Shown here: one piece after another, positions 23,479 through 31,743 of the stretch | Layout: the number at the start of each line of letters is the position of its first letter | Numbering within the stretch: the first letter of the stretch is position 1 | NCBI GenBank assembly: GCA_017459725.1 | Contig: JAFUCL010000057.1 | Location: forward strand, 1-42,499 | Direction of reading: 5' to 3' | DNA from: Solobacterium sp. | Lineage (GTDB): Bacteria > Bacillota_I > Bacilli_A > Erysipelotrichales > Erysipelotrichaceae | Length of the DNA: 42,499 nucleotides | The notes under the pieces: model-generated | Told to the model about the DNA's origin: nothing | Databases searched by the model: none | What the model saw: the letters and a program-made list of their open reading frames with translations, nothing else | Program-made: the position numbers and the translations under genes

Positions 23479-23494
23479 TTATCTCCGGAGATAA
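23479..23494. promoter_or_regulatory. LacI-type operator candidate
   Basis: TTATCTCCGGAGATAA is a perfect 16-bp palindrome with the central CG usual for LacI-family operators. It covers the ribosome site of the LacI gene, so binding would block its own expression. Confidence 0.6.
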
Positions 23495-23508
23495 TTTACT
23501 ATATTTCG

Positions 23509-23530
23509 GCGGTTAAATAAAGTAAACCGC
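23509..23530. promoter_or_regulatory. Second inverted repeat in the LacI-GH3 interval
   Basis: GCGGTT (23509-23514) and AACCGC (23525-23530) form a 6-bp inverted repeat with a 10-bp AT-rich spacer. It could be another operator or a stem in the LacI leader. The remaining bases to 23695 are AT-rich, hold the GH3 promoter somewhere before 23680, and contain no gene. Confidence 0.3.
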
Positions 23531-23695
23531 AAACAGATAATGCATTATTGCCGCGGTCTGAACACAATAAAACACGATTTCTTTCATCCGGGTCTGCCAG
23601 TTGCATAATTTCGCATAGTATAATCCGCAAATAATATACCCTGCATATATATATTCACTATATAAAATAAATATAAGAAAGTCAGAAAGGGTGAG

Positions 23696-25396
23696 ATGAT
23701 GAACAGAGAATTGCTGAAACAGAAACCGTTTTATCTTGATGAAGCAAAAATCAATTGGGTCGAATCTACACTGAACACGATGAGTGAGGATGAGAAGATC
23801 GGCCAGCTGTTCTGCGCATGTGTCAGAGCCGGAACACTGGAGGAGCTTCAGGGTCTGCAGGAGATTACCCCATTCGGCGGTGTTATGTACAGACCGCTGC
23901 CTGCGGAAACCTGTGTTGAGCTGACCAATTATCTGAATAATCTGAAAGTGCCTGCATTGATTGCGGCCGATCTGGAGCATGGCGGAAATATCATTGAACC
24001 GAACGGCACCTTGTTCGGAGCGCAGCTTGCGGCAGCAGCGACAAGAGACACCGGCATGGCCGAGAAACTGGCAGCGGTCTGCGCGGAAGAAGGCAGAGCT
24101 GTCGGCATCAACTGGGCTTTTGCGCCGGATGCTGATCTTGATCTGAACTGGCGGAATCCGATTACAAACTGCCGGACATACGGTTCTGATCCTGAACTGA
24201 CAGCGCAGATGATATCTGCATATGTAAAAAAAATGCAGTCATACGGTATGGCAGCTTCCTGCAAGCATTTCCCGGGTGACGGCGTAGATGAAAGAGATCA
24301 TCACCTTGTGACCAATGTGAATTCACTCAGTACGGATGAGTGGGATGAAACATACGGCAAAGTATACAGAGTAGCAATCGATGCGGGAACAATGTCCATC
24401 ATGGTTGCTCATATTGTGCAGCCTGCGTATATCCGTCACTTCAATCCGGATATTAAAGATGAAGACATGATGCCTGCGTCTCTTTCAAAGGAACTGATGG
24501 TGAATCTGCTCCGTGAAAAGCTCGGGTTTAATGGGTTGATTGTGACCGATGCGACAACGATGTCCGGTTTCACGATCCCGATGCCGAGAAATCTGTCTGT
24601 GCCTACAGCGATTGCCAACGGTGCGGATGTGTTCCTGTTCTCACGCAATATGGCGGAGGATGTCAGTTTCATGAAGGAAGGTGTGCGTTCCGGTCTGATT
24701 ACACAGGAAAGACTTAATGATGCGGTTACGAGAATCCTTGCCATGAAGGCTGCGCTCGGTCTGGATAAGCCACAGAAAACTTATACTTTGGCAGAAGCGG
24801 AAACAAAGATCGGTACACCGGAACATCATGCCTGGGCAAAGGAATGTGCAGACAGAAGCATTACCCTGGTCAAGGAAGAAAAGGGTGTTCTTCCCTTTAC
24901 ACCCGAAAGATATCCGCGCATCATGTACTTCCCGCTGAAAGCTTCCTATAATCAGCCGGCACCCGGACATGAAGATGCATGTGATACATTCCTGAAGATG
25001 CTGGAGAAGGAAGGCTTTGAAGTCACGGTATTCAATGACAGCAAAGCTCTTGAAGGCAGACTTGCGCCGACCACTGATTTTGTCGGTAAATACGATGCAA
25101 TGATCTATGCGGCGAATTATCCGATCAAGAGCGGTGAAACAGTCGTGCGTATTGAGTGGACCAATCCCCTTGGTTCCAACTGCCCGCATTTCCTGACCAC
25201 GATTCCGAATATCTTTGTATCATTCGGCAATCCGTATCATCTTGTGGATGCACCGCGGATCAGAACATATATCAATGCATATGCCAACAACCAGGAGTCG
25301 CTGAATGCGGTCATGGATAAGCTGACCGGACGCTCATCATTCACAGGTGTAAGCCCAGTGGATTCCTTCTGCGGCAAGTGGGATACAAGACTGTAA
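23696..25396 (+). CDS. Glycoside hydrolase family 3 enzyme, NagZ-like
   Basis: A 566-residue GH3 protein with the TIM-barrel domain in the first ~340 residues and an alpha/beta domain after it. KHFPGDGVDERDHH (Lys190-His203) matches the NagZ-type loop in which an Asp-His pair (Asp201/His202 or His203) acts as acid-base, and Asp285 in LIVTDATTMSGF is the likely nucleophile. LEHGGNIIEPNGT and the GADVFLFSRN segment also fit. No signal peptide, so the substrate is probably an imported beta-linked sugar, with N-acetylglucosamine or glucose possible. Two ATG codons in a row (23696 and 23699) follow AGAAAGGGTGAG; the second has the better spacing. Likely under the divergent LacI repressor. Confidence 0.88.
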   Translation: MMNRELLKQKPFYLDEAKINWVESTLNTMSEDEKIGQLFCACVRAGTLEELQGLQEITPFGGVMYRPLPAETCVELTNYLNNLKVPALIAADLEHGGNIIEPNGTLFGAQLAAAATRDTGMAEKLAAVCAEEGRAVGINWAFAPDADLDLNWRNPITNCRTYGSDPELTAQMISAYVKKMQSYGMAASCKHFPGDGVDERDHHLVTNVNSLSTDEWDETYGKVYRVAIDAGTMSIMVAHIVQPAYIRHFNPDIKDEDMMPASLSKELMVNLLREKLGFNGLIVTDATTMSGFTIPMPRNLSVPTAIANGADVFLFSRNMAEDVSFMKEGVRSGLITQERLNDAVTRILAMKAALGLDKPQKTYTLAEAETKIGTPEHHAWAKECADRSITLVKEEKGVLPFTPERYPRIMYFPLKASYNQPAPGHEDACDTFLKMLEKEGFEVTVFNDSKALEGRLAPTTDFVGKYDAMIYAANYPIKSGETVVRIEWTNPLGSNCPHFLTTIPNIFVSFGNPYHLVDAPRIRTYINAYANNQESLNAVMDKLTGRSSFTGVSPVDSFCGKWDTRL

Positions 25397-25455
25397 GCTA
25401 TAAACAAAATGTATACTGCTTTCCTGTTCCGGCAGACTGATCCGGTTTATACAGA

Positions 25456-25464
25456 TGCTATAGT
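25456..25464 (+). promoter_or_regulatory. Extended -10 of the SDR gene
   Basis: TG-C-TATAGT (TATAGT at 25459-25464) is a good extended -10; the -35 region is weak. It lies 30 bases before the SDR start codon. Confidence 0.45.
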
Positions 25465-25494
25465 ATGGCTGTAAAAAAGAGGAGGAGCAAGCAG

Positions 25495-26322
25495 ATGAAA
25501 ACATGGCTTATTACGGGATGTTCAGAAGGCGGTATCGGTGCAGGAATTGCAAAGAACGCACTGGAAAAAGGCTATAACGTAGTTGTTACAGCCAGGAATA
25601 CCGAGAAGGTCAGATCAATTGTGGAAGCATATCCGCAGACATCTCTGGCCCTTGCCCTGGACGTTACGGATAAAGACAGTATTCAGGCAGCTGTAAATGC
25701 TGCGGTGGAGCACTTCGGACAGATTGACGTTCTGGTCAACAATGCAGGTTATGCATACCGGTCCTCTGTAGAAGAAGCGGAAGACAGCGGTGTGCGGCAG
25801 ATGTTTGAAACAAATTTCTTTGGTGCAGTTGAGATGATCAAGGCTGTTCTCCCCGGCATAAGAGAACGGAAAAGCGGTGCGATTATCAACATTTCATCAA
25901 TCGGTGCAGCCAGAACCGGGGCAGCATCAGGCTATTATGCAGCAACCAAAGCGGCGCTGGAACTGATGTCAGAAGGTCTGTATGCAGAGATGAAACCGCT
26001 TGGCATCAAAGTTATGATCGTTGAACCGGGAGCTTTCCGCACACATTTCTATGACAGTTCTCTGAAGGGTTCAAAGAATACACTCAAGGATTATGAAACG
26101 ACAGCCTGGAAACGTTCTGTGGAGAATAATGTGAATCTTAAGCAGCAGCCGGGCAATCCTGACAAAGCAGGATTTGCACTGATTGAAGCAATCGAAAGTG
26201 ATGAAACACCGCTTCGGCTTCTGCTCGGCACAGATGCACTGGCTGCAGTCAGAGGAGCATTAAAAGCAAGACTTGACGAAATGGACAAGTGGGAACAGGT
26301 ATCCGTAAAAACAGATTACTGA
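25495..26322 (+). CDS. Short-chain dehydrogenase/reductase
   Basis: A 275-residue classical SDR. The cofactor loop reads TGCSEGGIGAGIA, then DVTDKDS, NNAGYA, the catalytic Ser in ISSIG and Tyr/Lys in YYAATK. VTARNTEKV follows beta-strand 2 with Arg, which favours NADP(H). The ATG at 25495 has a strong ribosome site (GAGGAGGAGCAAGCAG); a longer frame from 25465 would start inside the promoter. Its 3' end overlaps that of the convergent LysR gene by seven bases. Substrate not readable from sequence. Confidence 0.9.
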   Translation: MKTWLITGCSEGGIGAGIAKNALEKGYNVVVTARNTEKVRSIVEAYPQTSLALALDVTDKDSIQAAVNAAVEHFGQIDVLVNNAGYAYRSSVEEAEDSGVRQMFETNFFGAVEMIKAVLPGIRERKSGAIINISSIGAARTGAASGYYAATKAALELMSEGLYAEMKPLGIKVMIVEPGAFRTHFYDSSLKGSKNTLKDYETTAWKRSVENNVNLKQQPGNPDKAGFALIEAIESDETPLRLLLGTDALAAVRGALKARLDEMDKWEQVSVKTDY

Positions 26323-27161
26323 TTCAGGGAATCAAAAAGAGCCTGGAATGAATTCCGGGTTTCTTTTTTACAGACCAGATAGTAGGTAACCGAGGCTTCC
26401 GGATCCGCAATCCTTACTTTAATTCGGTTCTTTCCGGATGCCAGAAAACGGGCAGACAGATCTGTGACAAAGGATGGCAGAGTGGAAGCTTCAACAATCT
26501 GATTGAATGAAAAGCGGTCTTCCTGTATCAGGAAACGTGAAGCCGGCATTTTGGTTTTATGCAGGTTAGTCCAGAAACCGATGTTTGAGGATGCCAGTAT
26601 GCTTTCACCGTTCATCTCCGCGAAGGTCAGTGTTTTCCTGTCCGCATACTTATGTCCTGCTGGCAGTGCAAACATCAGATGTTCCTGCCAGAACTGTACG
26701 CAATGATACTGTTCTGAATGCGGTTTGTCCCGTACAACAATCAACTGGTATGTATCCTGTTCCAGTCCGCTGTACAGATGTGTGCTGGAATCTATTTCGG
26801 TCTGGATGGAAATCTGAGGATACAGTTCGGCCAGCATGGGAGTGAGCTTCCAGGCCGGGGCCGGTGCACACATGCCGACGGAAATCATTTTATGTCTGCG
26901 GTCATAATCACGGATCAGTGTTTCAATACTGCCGGCTTCCTTGAGCAGCCGGTCGGCCAGTTCATAAAAGTACTGCCCGTTTTCATTCAGCGTCATCTTG
27001 TTCTTCGAACGTATGAACAGCTGTACACCGAGATCATCTTCAAGTTTCTTCATGTTGCGGCTGAGTGCAGGCTGTGAGAGATGCAGCTGATCAGCGGTTT
27101 CCGAAAGTGTTCCGTACTGCGCAAAACCGATAAACTGTTCAAGAATATAGAGGTCTATCAT
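26316..27161 (-). CDS. LysR-family transcriptional regulator
   Basis: A 281-residue LysR regulator starting MIDLYILEQFIGFAQYGTLS, with the winged helix (ADQLHLSQPALSRNMKKLEDDLG) at residues about 16-45 and an effector domain after about 85. The ATG at 27161 follows TTAGGAGACACT; a longer frame from 27245 lacks a ribosome site. It lies divergent from the MFS permease gene with a 232-base interval, the usual arrangement for a LysR regulator and its target, and it is convergent with the SDR gene. Confidence 0.88.
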   Translation of the reverse strand: MIDLYILEQFIGFAQYGTLSETADQLHLSQPALSRNMKKLEDDLGVQLFIRSKNKMTLNENGQYFYELADRLLKEAGSIETLIRDYDRRHKMISVGMCAPAPAWKLTPMLAELYPQISIQTEIDSSTHLYSGLEQDTYQLIVVRDKPHSEQYHCVQFWQEHLMFALPAGHKYADRKTLTFAEMNGESILASSNIGFWTNLHKTKMPASRFLIQEDRFSFNQIVEASTLPSFVTDLSARFLASGKNRIKVRIADPEASVTYYLVCKKETRNSFQALFDSLNQ

Positions 27162-27393
27162 AGTGTCTCCTAACATGAATACAAGTGCCACCGGCAATTC
27201 CTGCAGGTATTCCGGAATATGCATAAAATAAAATACTGTTAACAAGCAATGAAGGGTTCTGTCATCGTGCTGCTATTACCGAAAAGTATAGCTTCCGTGA
27301 GATTGCAAATCAAGAAAGCCGGATGAACAAAGGGTTATCACCGGTATCGCAGGGATGTTTGGCTGAATATATATCCCGGAAAGAGAATGTCAT

Positions 27394-28602
27394 ATGAAAA
27401 TGAAAGCAAAGTATATCATTGTTCTTGCGGCTTTGTGCGGTGCTACGGCTGCCGGAGTCGGTCTTACCACGAATATCGCCGGGTTGTTTTTTACACCTGT
27501 TGCGGAGGATTTCGGCATCGGCAGAGGAAGCGTCAGTGTGACCATGACGATATGCAATCTTGCTTTTGCGGCAGGCGGAATCCTTCTTGGCAGGATTATA
27601 AATGAAGATCGGTTCGGAAAGATCATGCGGACGGCGGTTGCAGTAACCGTATTGTCCACAGCACTGCTTGCGGTCTGTCCGAACGTATACATGATGTATG
27701 TACTCAATGCCGTCAGGGGTGTTTCCACCGGTCTGACAGGTGTTGTTATGACATCCATGGTGGTGAATAACTGGTTTCATTCAAACAACGGTACGATGAC
27801 AAGCATTGTGATGGGATTCAGCGGTCTTGCAAGTGCTGTGTTTTCACCGCTCTTCTCCGCAATCATTGCTTCTGCCGGCTGGCGGCAGGCATACATTATT
27901 TCCGCTGTTCTGATGGCGGTTCTGTTTCTCCCGCTTCTGACTGCCCGCATAGGCTTTACTCCTGCAAGTGCAGGTGAGATACCGTTCGGAGAGAAAAGCG
28001 AGGAAACCGTATCCCCGGCGGAATCAAAGGATACCGTTAAACCGGGGCGGATTGTTGTCATTGCGGCTATGCTGTATGCGGCATCCGGCGGGTGTCTGAC
28101 GGCAGTTGTTCAGCACTTCCCGGGTATTGCGGATTCATATGGTCTGGCAGGGGCTGTGGGAGCGGCGATGCTTTCCGCAAGCATGGTGGCAAACACGGGA
28201 GGCAAACTGCTGCTCGGTGTGCTGATTGACAGAATCGGTGTGAAAAAAGGTGTTCTGATGGTTCTTGCGGCAGTCACTGCCGGTGTACTGCTGCTGATGC
28301 TGACACGCGGCAGTATCACAATGATTGCCGGCGCGGCATTGATCGGTCTGGCATATTCTGTCGCTACGGTCGGTGTTGTGATGACTGTCAGGGAAACATT
28401 CGGCACGGCCAATTACGGTTCGGTTTATCCGATGTGTTCCATGTGCACAACCGTGGCTTATGCGGTCGGCGCAGCCCTGATCGGCTTTATCTATGACGCC
28501 GTAAAATCATATGCTGTAATATTCTGGCTCATGCTGGGATTTATCCTGCTTGGTCTGATCTGTCAGCTGTATATTCAGAATATTAATAAAAGAACAGCCT
28601 GA
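27394..28602 (+). CDS. MFS permease
   Basis: A 402-residue major-facilitator protein with twelve predicted helices. GRIINEDRFGKIMR after helix 2 corresponds to the MFS loop motif, and PFGEKSEETVSPAESKDTVK (about 192-211) is the central cytoplasmic loop. It resembles the oxalate/formate-antiporter-like group that carries organic acids, but only at the level of general pattern. Start ATG after GGAAAGAGAATGTCAT. Probably controlled by the divergent LysR regulator. Its stop is 13 bases from that of the convergent DUF2752 gene. Confidence 0.85.
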   Translation: MKMKAKYIIVLAALCGATAAGVGLTTNIAGLFFTPVAEDFGIGRGSVSVTMTICNLAFAAGGILLGRIINEDRFGKIMRTAVAVTVLSTALLAVCPNVYMMYVLNAVRGVSTGLTGVVMTSMVVNNWFHSNNGTMTSIVMGFSGLASAVFSPLFSAIIASAGWRQAYIISAVLMAVLFLPLLTARIGFTPASAGEIPFGEKSEETVSPAESKDTVKPGRIVVIAAMLYAASGGCLTAVVQHFPGIADSYGLAGAVGAAMLSASMVANTGGKLLLGVLIDRIGVKKGVLMVLAAVTAGVLLLMLTRGSITMIAGAALIGLAYSVATVGVVMTVRETFGTANYGSVYPMCSMCTTVAYAVGAALIGFIYDAVKSYAVIFWLMLGFILLGLICQLYIQNINKRTA

Positions 28603-28615
28603 GCTGTCCGGTGAT

Positions 28616-28978
28616 TCAGTAAAGCAAAGGGTTGTGAATATTGTGATACCAGAGAAATGCTGTAAGGATAAAGGCTGCCGGAATGAGCAGTTTCTGATAT
28701 TTCCTGCAGAACGGTGAGATAACATCCCTGCCGTACAGGATTCTCAGGATAACCGCGCATATCATCACAGCTGCGAGTATGATGCCGAAGGGATGGTATG
28801 CCAGGCTGGTGCGTATATCTCCTTTGAACAGGTAATACACGGCTCTGGTGAGACCGCAGCCTGCACAGGGAATATGGAACAGAAAACGGAACGGACAGAT
28901 ATACCGTATATGCAGTATGGTAAAAACAAGCATGATCAGTATGCACACAAGTGCTGTAAGAAGGTCCGTATGTTTCAT
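28616..28978 (-). CDS. DUF2752 membrane protein
   Basis: A 120-residue protein of the DUF2752 family, known by ICPFRFLFHIPCAGCGLTRA with the CxGCGLTRA core, and the following AYHPFG. Three hydrophobic helices are visible. Family function is unknown; the cysteines could bind metal or form a disulfide. ATG at 28978 is chosen over a TTG at 28987; neither has a clear ribosome site, so the message may be leaderless or weakly translated. It is divergent from the TM2 gene. In many Bacillota DUF2752 and TM2 genes sit together, as here. Confidence 0.82.
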   Translation of the reverse strand: MKHTDLLTALVCILIMLVFTILHIRYICPFRFLFHIPCAGCGLTRAVYYLFKGDIRTSLAYHPFGIILAAVMICAVILRILYGRDVISPFCRKYQKLLIPAAFILTAFLWYHNIHNPLLY

Positions 28979-29077
28979 ATACCGCAATTATATAAGAAGA
29001 TGTTTCGTTGATTAAGAAGTCTTTTATGCATTGAAGCGATGTATACTAAAGGAAATGATACGGGGAGGACAGAGATT

Positions 29078-29536
29078 ATGGATGATTTCCGGGTGAATAC
29101 CTACATTGCGGCAAATGCAAAATACTTCAACACAAGTGCACTCGGTACAGTCAGAGATGTGCTTACCATGGTGCCGAATGATACCATTTATTTCCTTGAA
29201 GCGATTGATTACAAGGAGCCGGTAACGATGCTGCTGTTCTCGCTGTTTCTCGGTGAATTCGGAGTTGACAGATTCCTGCTCGGGGATGTCGGCTTAGGTA
29301 TCCTGAAACTGTTCACGGCAGGCGGATGCGGTATCTGGACAATCATTGACTGGTTTACGGTACAGAACAGAACCAGATCAGCTAATTATGAGAAGTTCAT
29401 GTCGGCTGTTTCCAACATCTCAATTGATATGCGGCAGACGGTTTATGCGGCAGATCCCACTCCGCACATGGACTACGAAGCAGAACAGCTGCAGCAGAAG
29501 AGAGAACAGTTCTTCAACCAGAACGGCAGAGGCTGA
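29078..29536 (+). CDS. TM2-domain protein
   Basis: The 152-residue product starts [17 protein letters not shown] at ATG 29078, after GGGGAGGACAGAGATT. The TM2 domain (about 55-100) has two hydrophobic helices joined by the family turn with DRFLLGD and then [17 protein letters not shown]. The tails are cytoplasmic-like and polar; the C-terminus is rich in Gln ([13 protein letters not shown]). Family role is unclear. The neighbouring DUF2752 gene on the other strand and the zinc-ribbon membrane protein after it suggest a common membrane theme. Confidence 0.85.
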   Translation: MDDFRVNTYIAANAKYFNTSALGTVRDVLTMVPNDTIYFLEAIDYKEPVTMLLFSLFLGEFGVDRFLLGDVGLGILKLFTAGGCGIWTIIDWFTVQNRTRSANYEKFMSAVSNISIDMRQTVYAADPTPHMDYEAEQLQQKREQFFNQNGRG

Positions 29537-29546
29537 TATGAGAAAT

Positions 29547-29567
29547 AAGGGACCGCAAGGTCCCTTT
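29547..29567 (+). terminator. Terminator of the TM2 gene
   Basis: Eight-bp stem (AAGGGACC, 29547-29554, with GGTCCCTT, 29559-29566) with a GCAA tetraloop, followed by TTC. The U-tract is short but stem and loop are strong. Confidence 0.65.
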
Positions 29568-29582
29568 CACATGGGCACGAGA

Positions 29583-29604
29583 AAAGCGGCAGGTTTGCCG
29601 CTTT
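29583..29604 (-). terminator. Terminator of the zinc-ribbon repeat protein gene
   Basis: Minus-strand stem of nine bp (AAAGCGGCA with TGCCGCTTT) with a 4-nt loop, followed by TTCTCG, a few bases past the stop at 29611. It is close to the TM2 terminator, so the two genes are insulated. Confidence 0.65.
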
Positions 29605-29610
29605 GTCTGT

Positions 29611-31053
29611 TTATCGGATAAAGAGATGTCTGCGCTTGTCGAAGTAGATCTTGTTCAGCATCAGCATAATCACCGTTGCGATGACGGTTCCGACAATATC
29701 CATTGTTGTGTCACGGCTGAAGACTCCGGTTGTATATGCTTCGCACAGGTTGTAGAAGACATTCAGAACACCATACAGAATAAGGAGTGTGAGATACAGC
29801 TTGGGTCCTTTTCTTTCGTATCTGACAAGTGAGATTTCCGCTGCGATTGCCAGTACGGCAAGGCCAATCAGGCAGACACCGTAGACCTTCTCGATAACAC
29901 CGCCCGGATCTGTAATGTACCGGTAGGCTGCCACAAGACTCATGAGAGCACCGAATATCAGTGCAAACCAGATCAGGAACTTATACCATTTCATACCAAT
30001 CGGTTTGACAACGTATCCGGGAGGCACATACTGTGCATTGACATACGGATTGCCCGGCTGCTGTGCATAGGGATTCTGCACATACTGCTGCTGCGGAGGT
30101 GTATGCATCATCTGTACATCCTGCGGAGCAGCCTGTGTGTTCATCTGCGGTACCGGTTCTGCCTGCCGTGCCGATGCTTCCGGGACGGGCATCTCAGGCA
30201 TGACGGGTGCTGCGGGAACAGGCTCCGGTGCTTCCTTTACGGGAATCTCCGGCATGACCGGTGCGACTACTACAGGTTCCGGTGCCGGCATTTCCTTCAG
30301 CTCTTCCGCGTAGTTCTGCAGTTTTGCGTTCAGATCAGCGGCAGCGTTTTCCAGAGATTCAATGGTTTCCGGAACTGTTTCATCCGTTGTTTCCTCAGGT
30401 GCAAACATCGGCGGTATTTCTGTATCAGGTTCGCTTATACGCTCATCTGCCTCGGAAAGAACATCTTCCGTAAGATCTCCGGGAATCGGCTTCGCAGGAT
30501 TTTCCGGGACTGTTTCAGCCGGTGTTTCTTCAGGTGCAAACATCGGTGGTATTTCTGTATCGGGTTCACTTATACGCTTGTCTGTCTCGGAAAGAACATC
30601 CTCCGTAAGATCCGCAGGAATCGGTTCTGCAGGATTTTCCGGGACTGTTTCAGCCGGTGTTTCTTCAGGCGCAAACATCGGCGGCATTTCTGTGTCGGGT
30701 TCACTTACGCGCTTATCTGCATCGGAGAGAATATCCTCCGTAAGATCTGCGGGAATCGGATCCGCAGGGTCTTCAGGTTCCAGGGAAATTTCCGTTTCGG
30801 GTTCTTCCGGTTCCATCATCGGCATCGATCTGTACGGTGTGCCGATTGTCGGCAGCGGGTTGACCATTTCAGCACCGCAGTAAATGCAGTACTTGGAATT
30901 CATTTCATTCTTTGCGCCGCAGTTCGGACAGTAATCCCAGCCGGTCATCTGCTGAACCGGTGCGGTTTTCTCAACAGGCTTGTACTTTGCGCCGCAGTAA
31001 GGGCATTCCGCAGCGCCGTCTTCAATTTCATGACCACAATATTCACACTTCAT
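29611..31053 (-). CDS. Double-zinc-ribbon membrane protein with 45-residue tandem repeats
   Basis: A 480-residue mosaic protein. Two zinc ribbons lie at the N-terminus (CEYCGHEI...CPYCGAKY at 3-24 and CPNCGAKN...CIYCGAE at 42-62). Then comes an acidic Pro/Glu-rich region with three 45-residue repeats (99-233; unit core PIPADLTEDVLSE, EPDTEIPPMFAPEET), a Pro/Gln-rich linker (255-350) and a hydrophobic C-terminal part with about four membrane helices (356-470). Zinc ribbons of this kind often precede membrane or sensor domains in Bacillota, with unknown role. The repeats are nearly identical, so their number probably varies between strains. No signal peptide: ribbons and repeats should face the cytoplasm. 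ATG at 31053 preceded by GAGGAGATCCCGAGT. Confidence 0.85.
   Translation of the reverse strand: MKCEYCGHEIEDGAAECPYCGAKYKPVEKTAPVQQMTGWDYCPNCGAKNEMNSKYCIYCGAEMVNPLPTIGTPYRSMPMMEPEEPETEISLEPEDPADPIPADLTEDILSDADKRVSEPDTEMPPMFAPEETPAETVPENPAEPIPADLTEDVLSETDKRISEPDTEIPPMFAPEETPAETVPENPAKPIPGDLTEDVLSEADERISEPDTEIPPMFAPEETTDETVPETIESLENAAADLNAKLQNYAEELKEMPAPEPVVVAPVMPEIPVKEAPEPVPAAPVMPEMPVPEASARQAEPVPQMNTQAAPQDVQMMHTPPQQQYVQNPYAQQPGNPYVNAQYVPPGYVVKPIGMKWYKFLIWFALIFGALMSLVAAYRYITDPGGVIEKVYGVCLIGLAVLAIAAEISLVRYERKGPKLYLTLLILYGVLNVFYNLCEAYTTGVFSRDTTMDIVGTVIATVIMLMLNKIYFDKRRHLFIR
30355..30759. repeat. Three tandem 135-bp coding repeats
   Basis: Three in-frame 135-bp units inside the zinc-ribbon protein gene, encoding 45 residues each (residues 99-143, 144-188, 189-233). 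Units 1 and 2 are the most alike; unit 3 diverges in its last ten residues. The length is a multiple of three, so gain or loss keeps the frame. Confidence 0.85.
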
Positions 31054-31164
31054 ACTCGGGATCTCCTCACGTTCATTTTATTATATTCATTGAACTGCTG
31101 TCATAAATATTTTAGCACTGCAGGGTAAGGAAACGTTATACAGGCATGAAAGATCTGTCTGATT

Positions 31165-31173
31165 TGGTATGAT
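31165..31173 (+). promoter_or_regulatory. Extended -10 of the Nudix operon
   Basis: TG-G-TATGAT (TATGAT at 31168-31173), 24 bases before the Nudix start codon; a weak -35. The A-rich AGAGGTAAGAAA ribosome site follows. Confidence 0.45.
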
Positions 31174-31197
31174 GGAAACAGAAACAGAGGTAAGAAA

Positions 31198-31743
31198 ATG
31201 GACCGCAGAGAATTTGAAGAAAAACAGCTTGACAGCGAGTATCTGTACAAAGGCGCTGTAATCAATGTAAGGCGTGACAGAGCGCTGCTTCCGGACGGAC
31301 AGGAAGCGATGCGGGAGGTTGTGGAACATCCCGGCGGTGTCGGCATTGCCCTGGAGGATGAGGACGGCACGTTCTTCCTTGTCGAGCAGTGGCGGTATGC
31401 ACAGTCGGAGGTATTGCTGGAATTTCCGGCCGGCAAAAAGGAACCGGGAGAGGATCCGCTGACGACTGCCAAAAGAGAAATCATTGAAGAGACCGGATGG
31501 TCCGGAAAAGACTATGAATATCTCGGTGAACTGGTGCCGACCGGTGCCTACGACAGTGAGCGCATTGCCATGTATTATGCAAAGAAAGATGAATACCATG
31601 GTCAGCATCTCGACAAGGATGAGCATCTTAACCTGACTAAGATGACACTGGATGAACTGATTGCGGATATCGTGGCGGGAAAGATACCGGATGCCAAGAC
31701 GGTGGCGATGGTATTCCTGCTGAAAGAGAGGAAAAAGGGATGA
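31198..31743 (+). CDS. Nudix hydrolase, ADP-ribose pyrophosphatase type
   Basis: A 181-residue Nudix enzyme. The Nudix box is complete from Gly79 to Trp101 (G-x5-E-x7-REIIEETGW), which binds the metal and the diphosphate. The N-terminal region (YLYKGAVINVRRDRALLPDGQEAMREVVEHPGG) and the FLVEQWRYA strand fit the ADP-ribose pyrophosphatase group, which splits ADP-ribose to AMP and ribose 5-phosphate. Length is usual. It overlaps the next gene by four bases (ATGA), so the two are translated together. Confidence 0.9.
   Translation: MDRREFEEKQLDSEYLYKGAVINVRRDRALLPDGQEAMREVVEHPGGVGIALEDEDGTFFLVEQWRYAQSEVLLEFPAGKKEPGEDPLTTAKREIIEETGWSGKDYEYLGELVPTGAYDSERIAMYYAKKDEYHGQHLDKDEHLNLTKMTLDELIADIVAGKIPDAKTVAMVFLLKERKKG

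Noticed and set aside
30355..30759. CRISPR array
   Set aside because: Repeats are 135 bp, contiguous, without spacers and in frame within a gene. No other regularly spaced repeats were seen.
30103..31128. 341-residue plus-strand frame with repeated RCFFRCKHR-like units
   Set aside because: Its repeats are the reverse image of the 135-bp repeats in the zinc-ribbon protein gene; no start signal.
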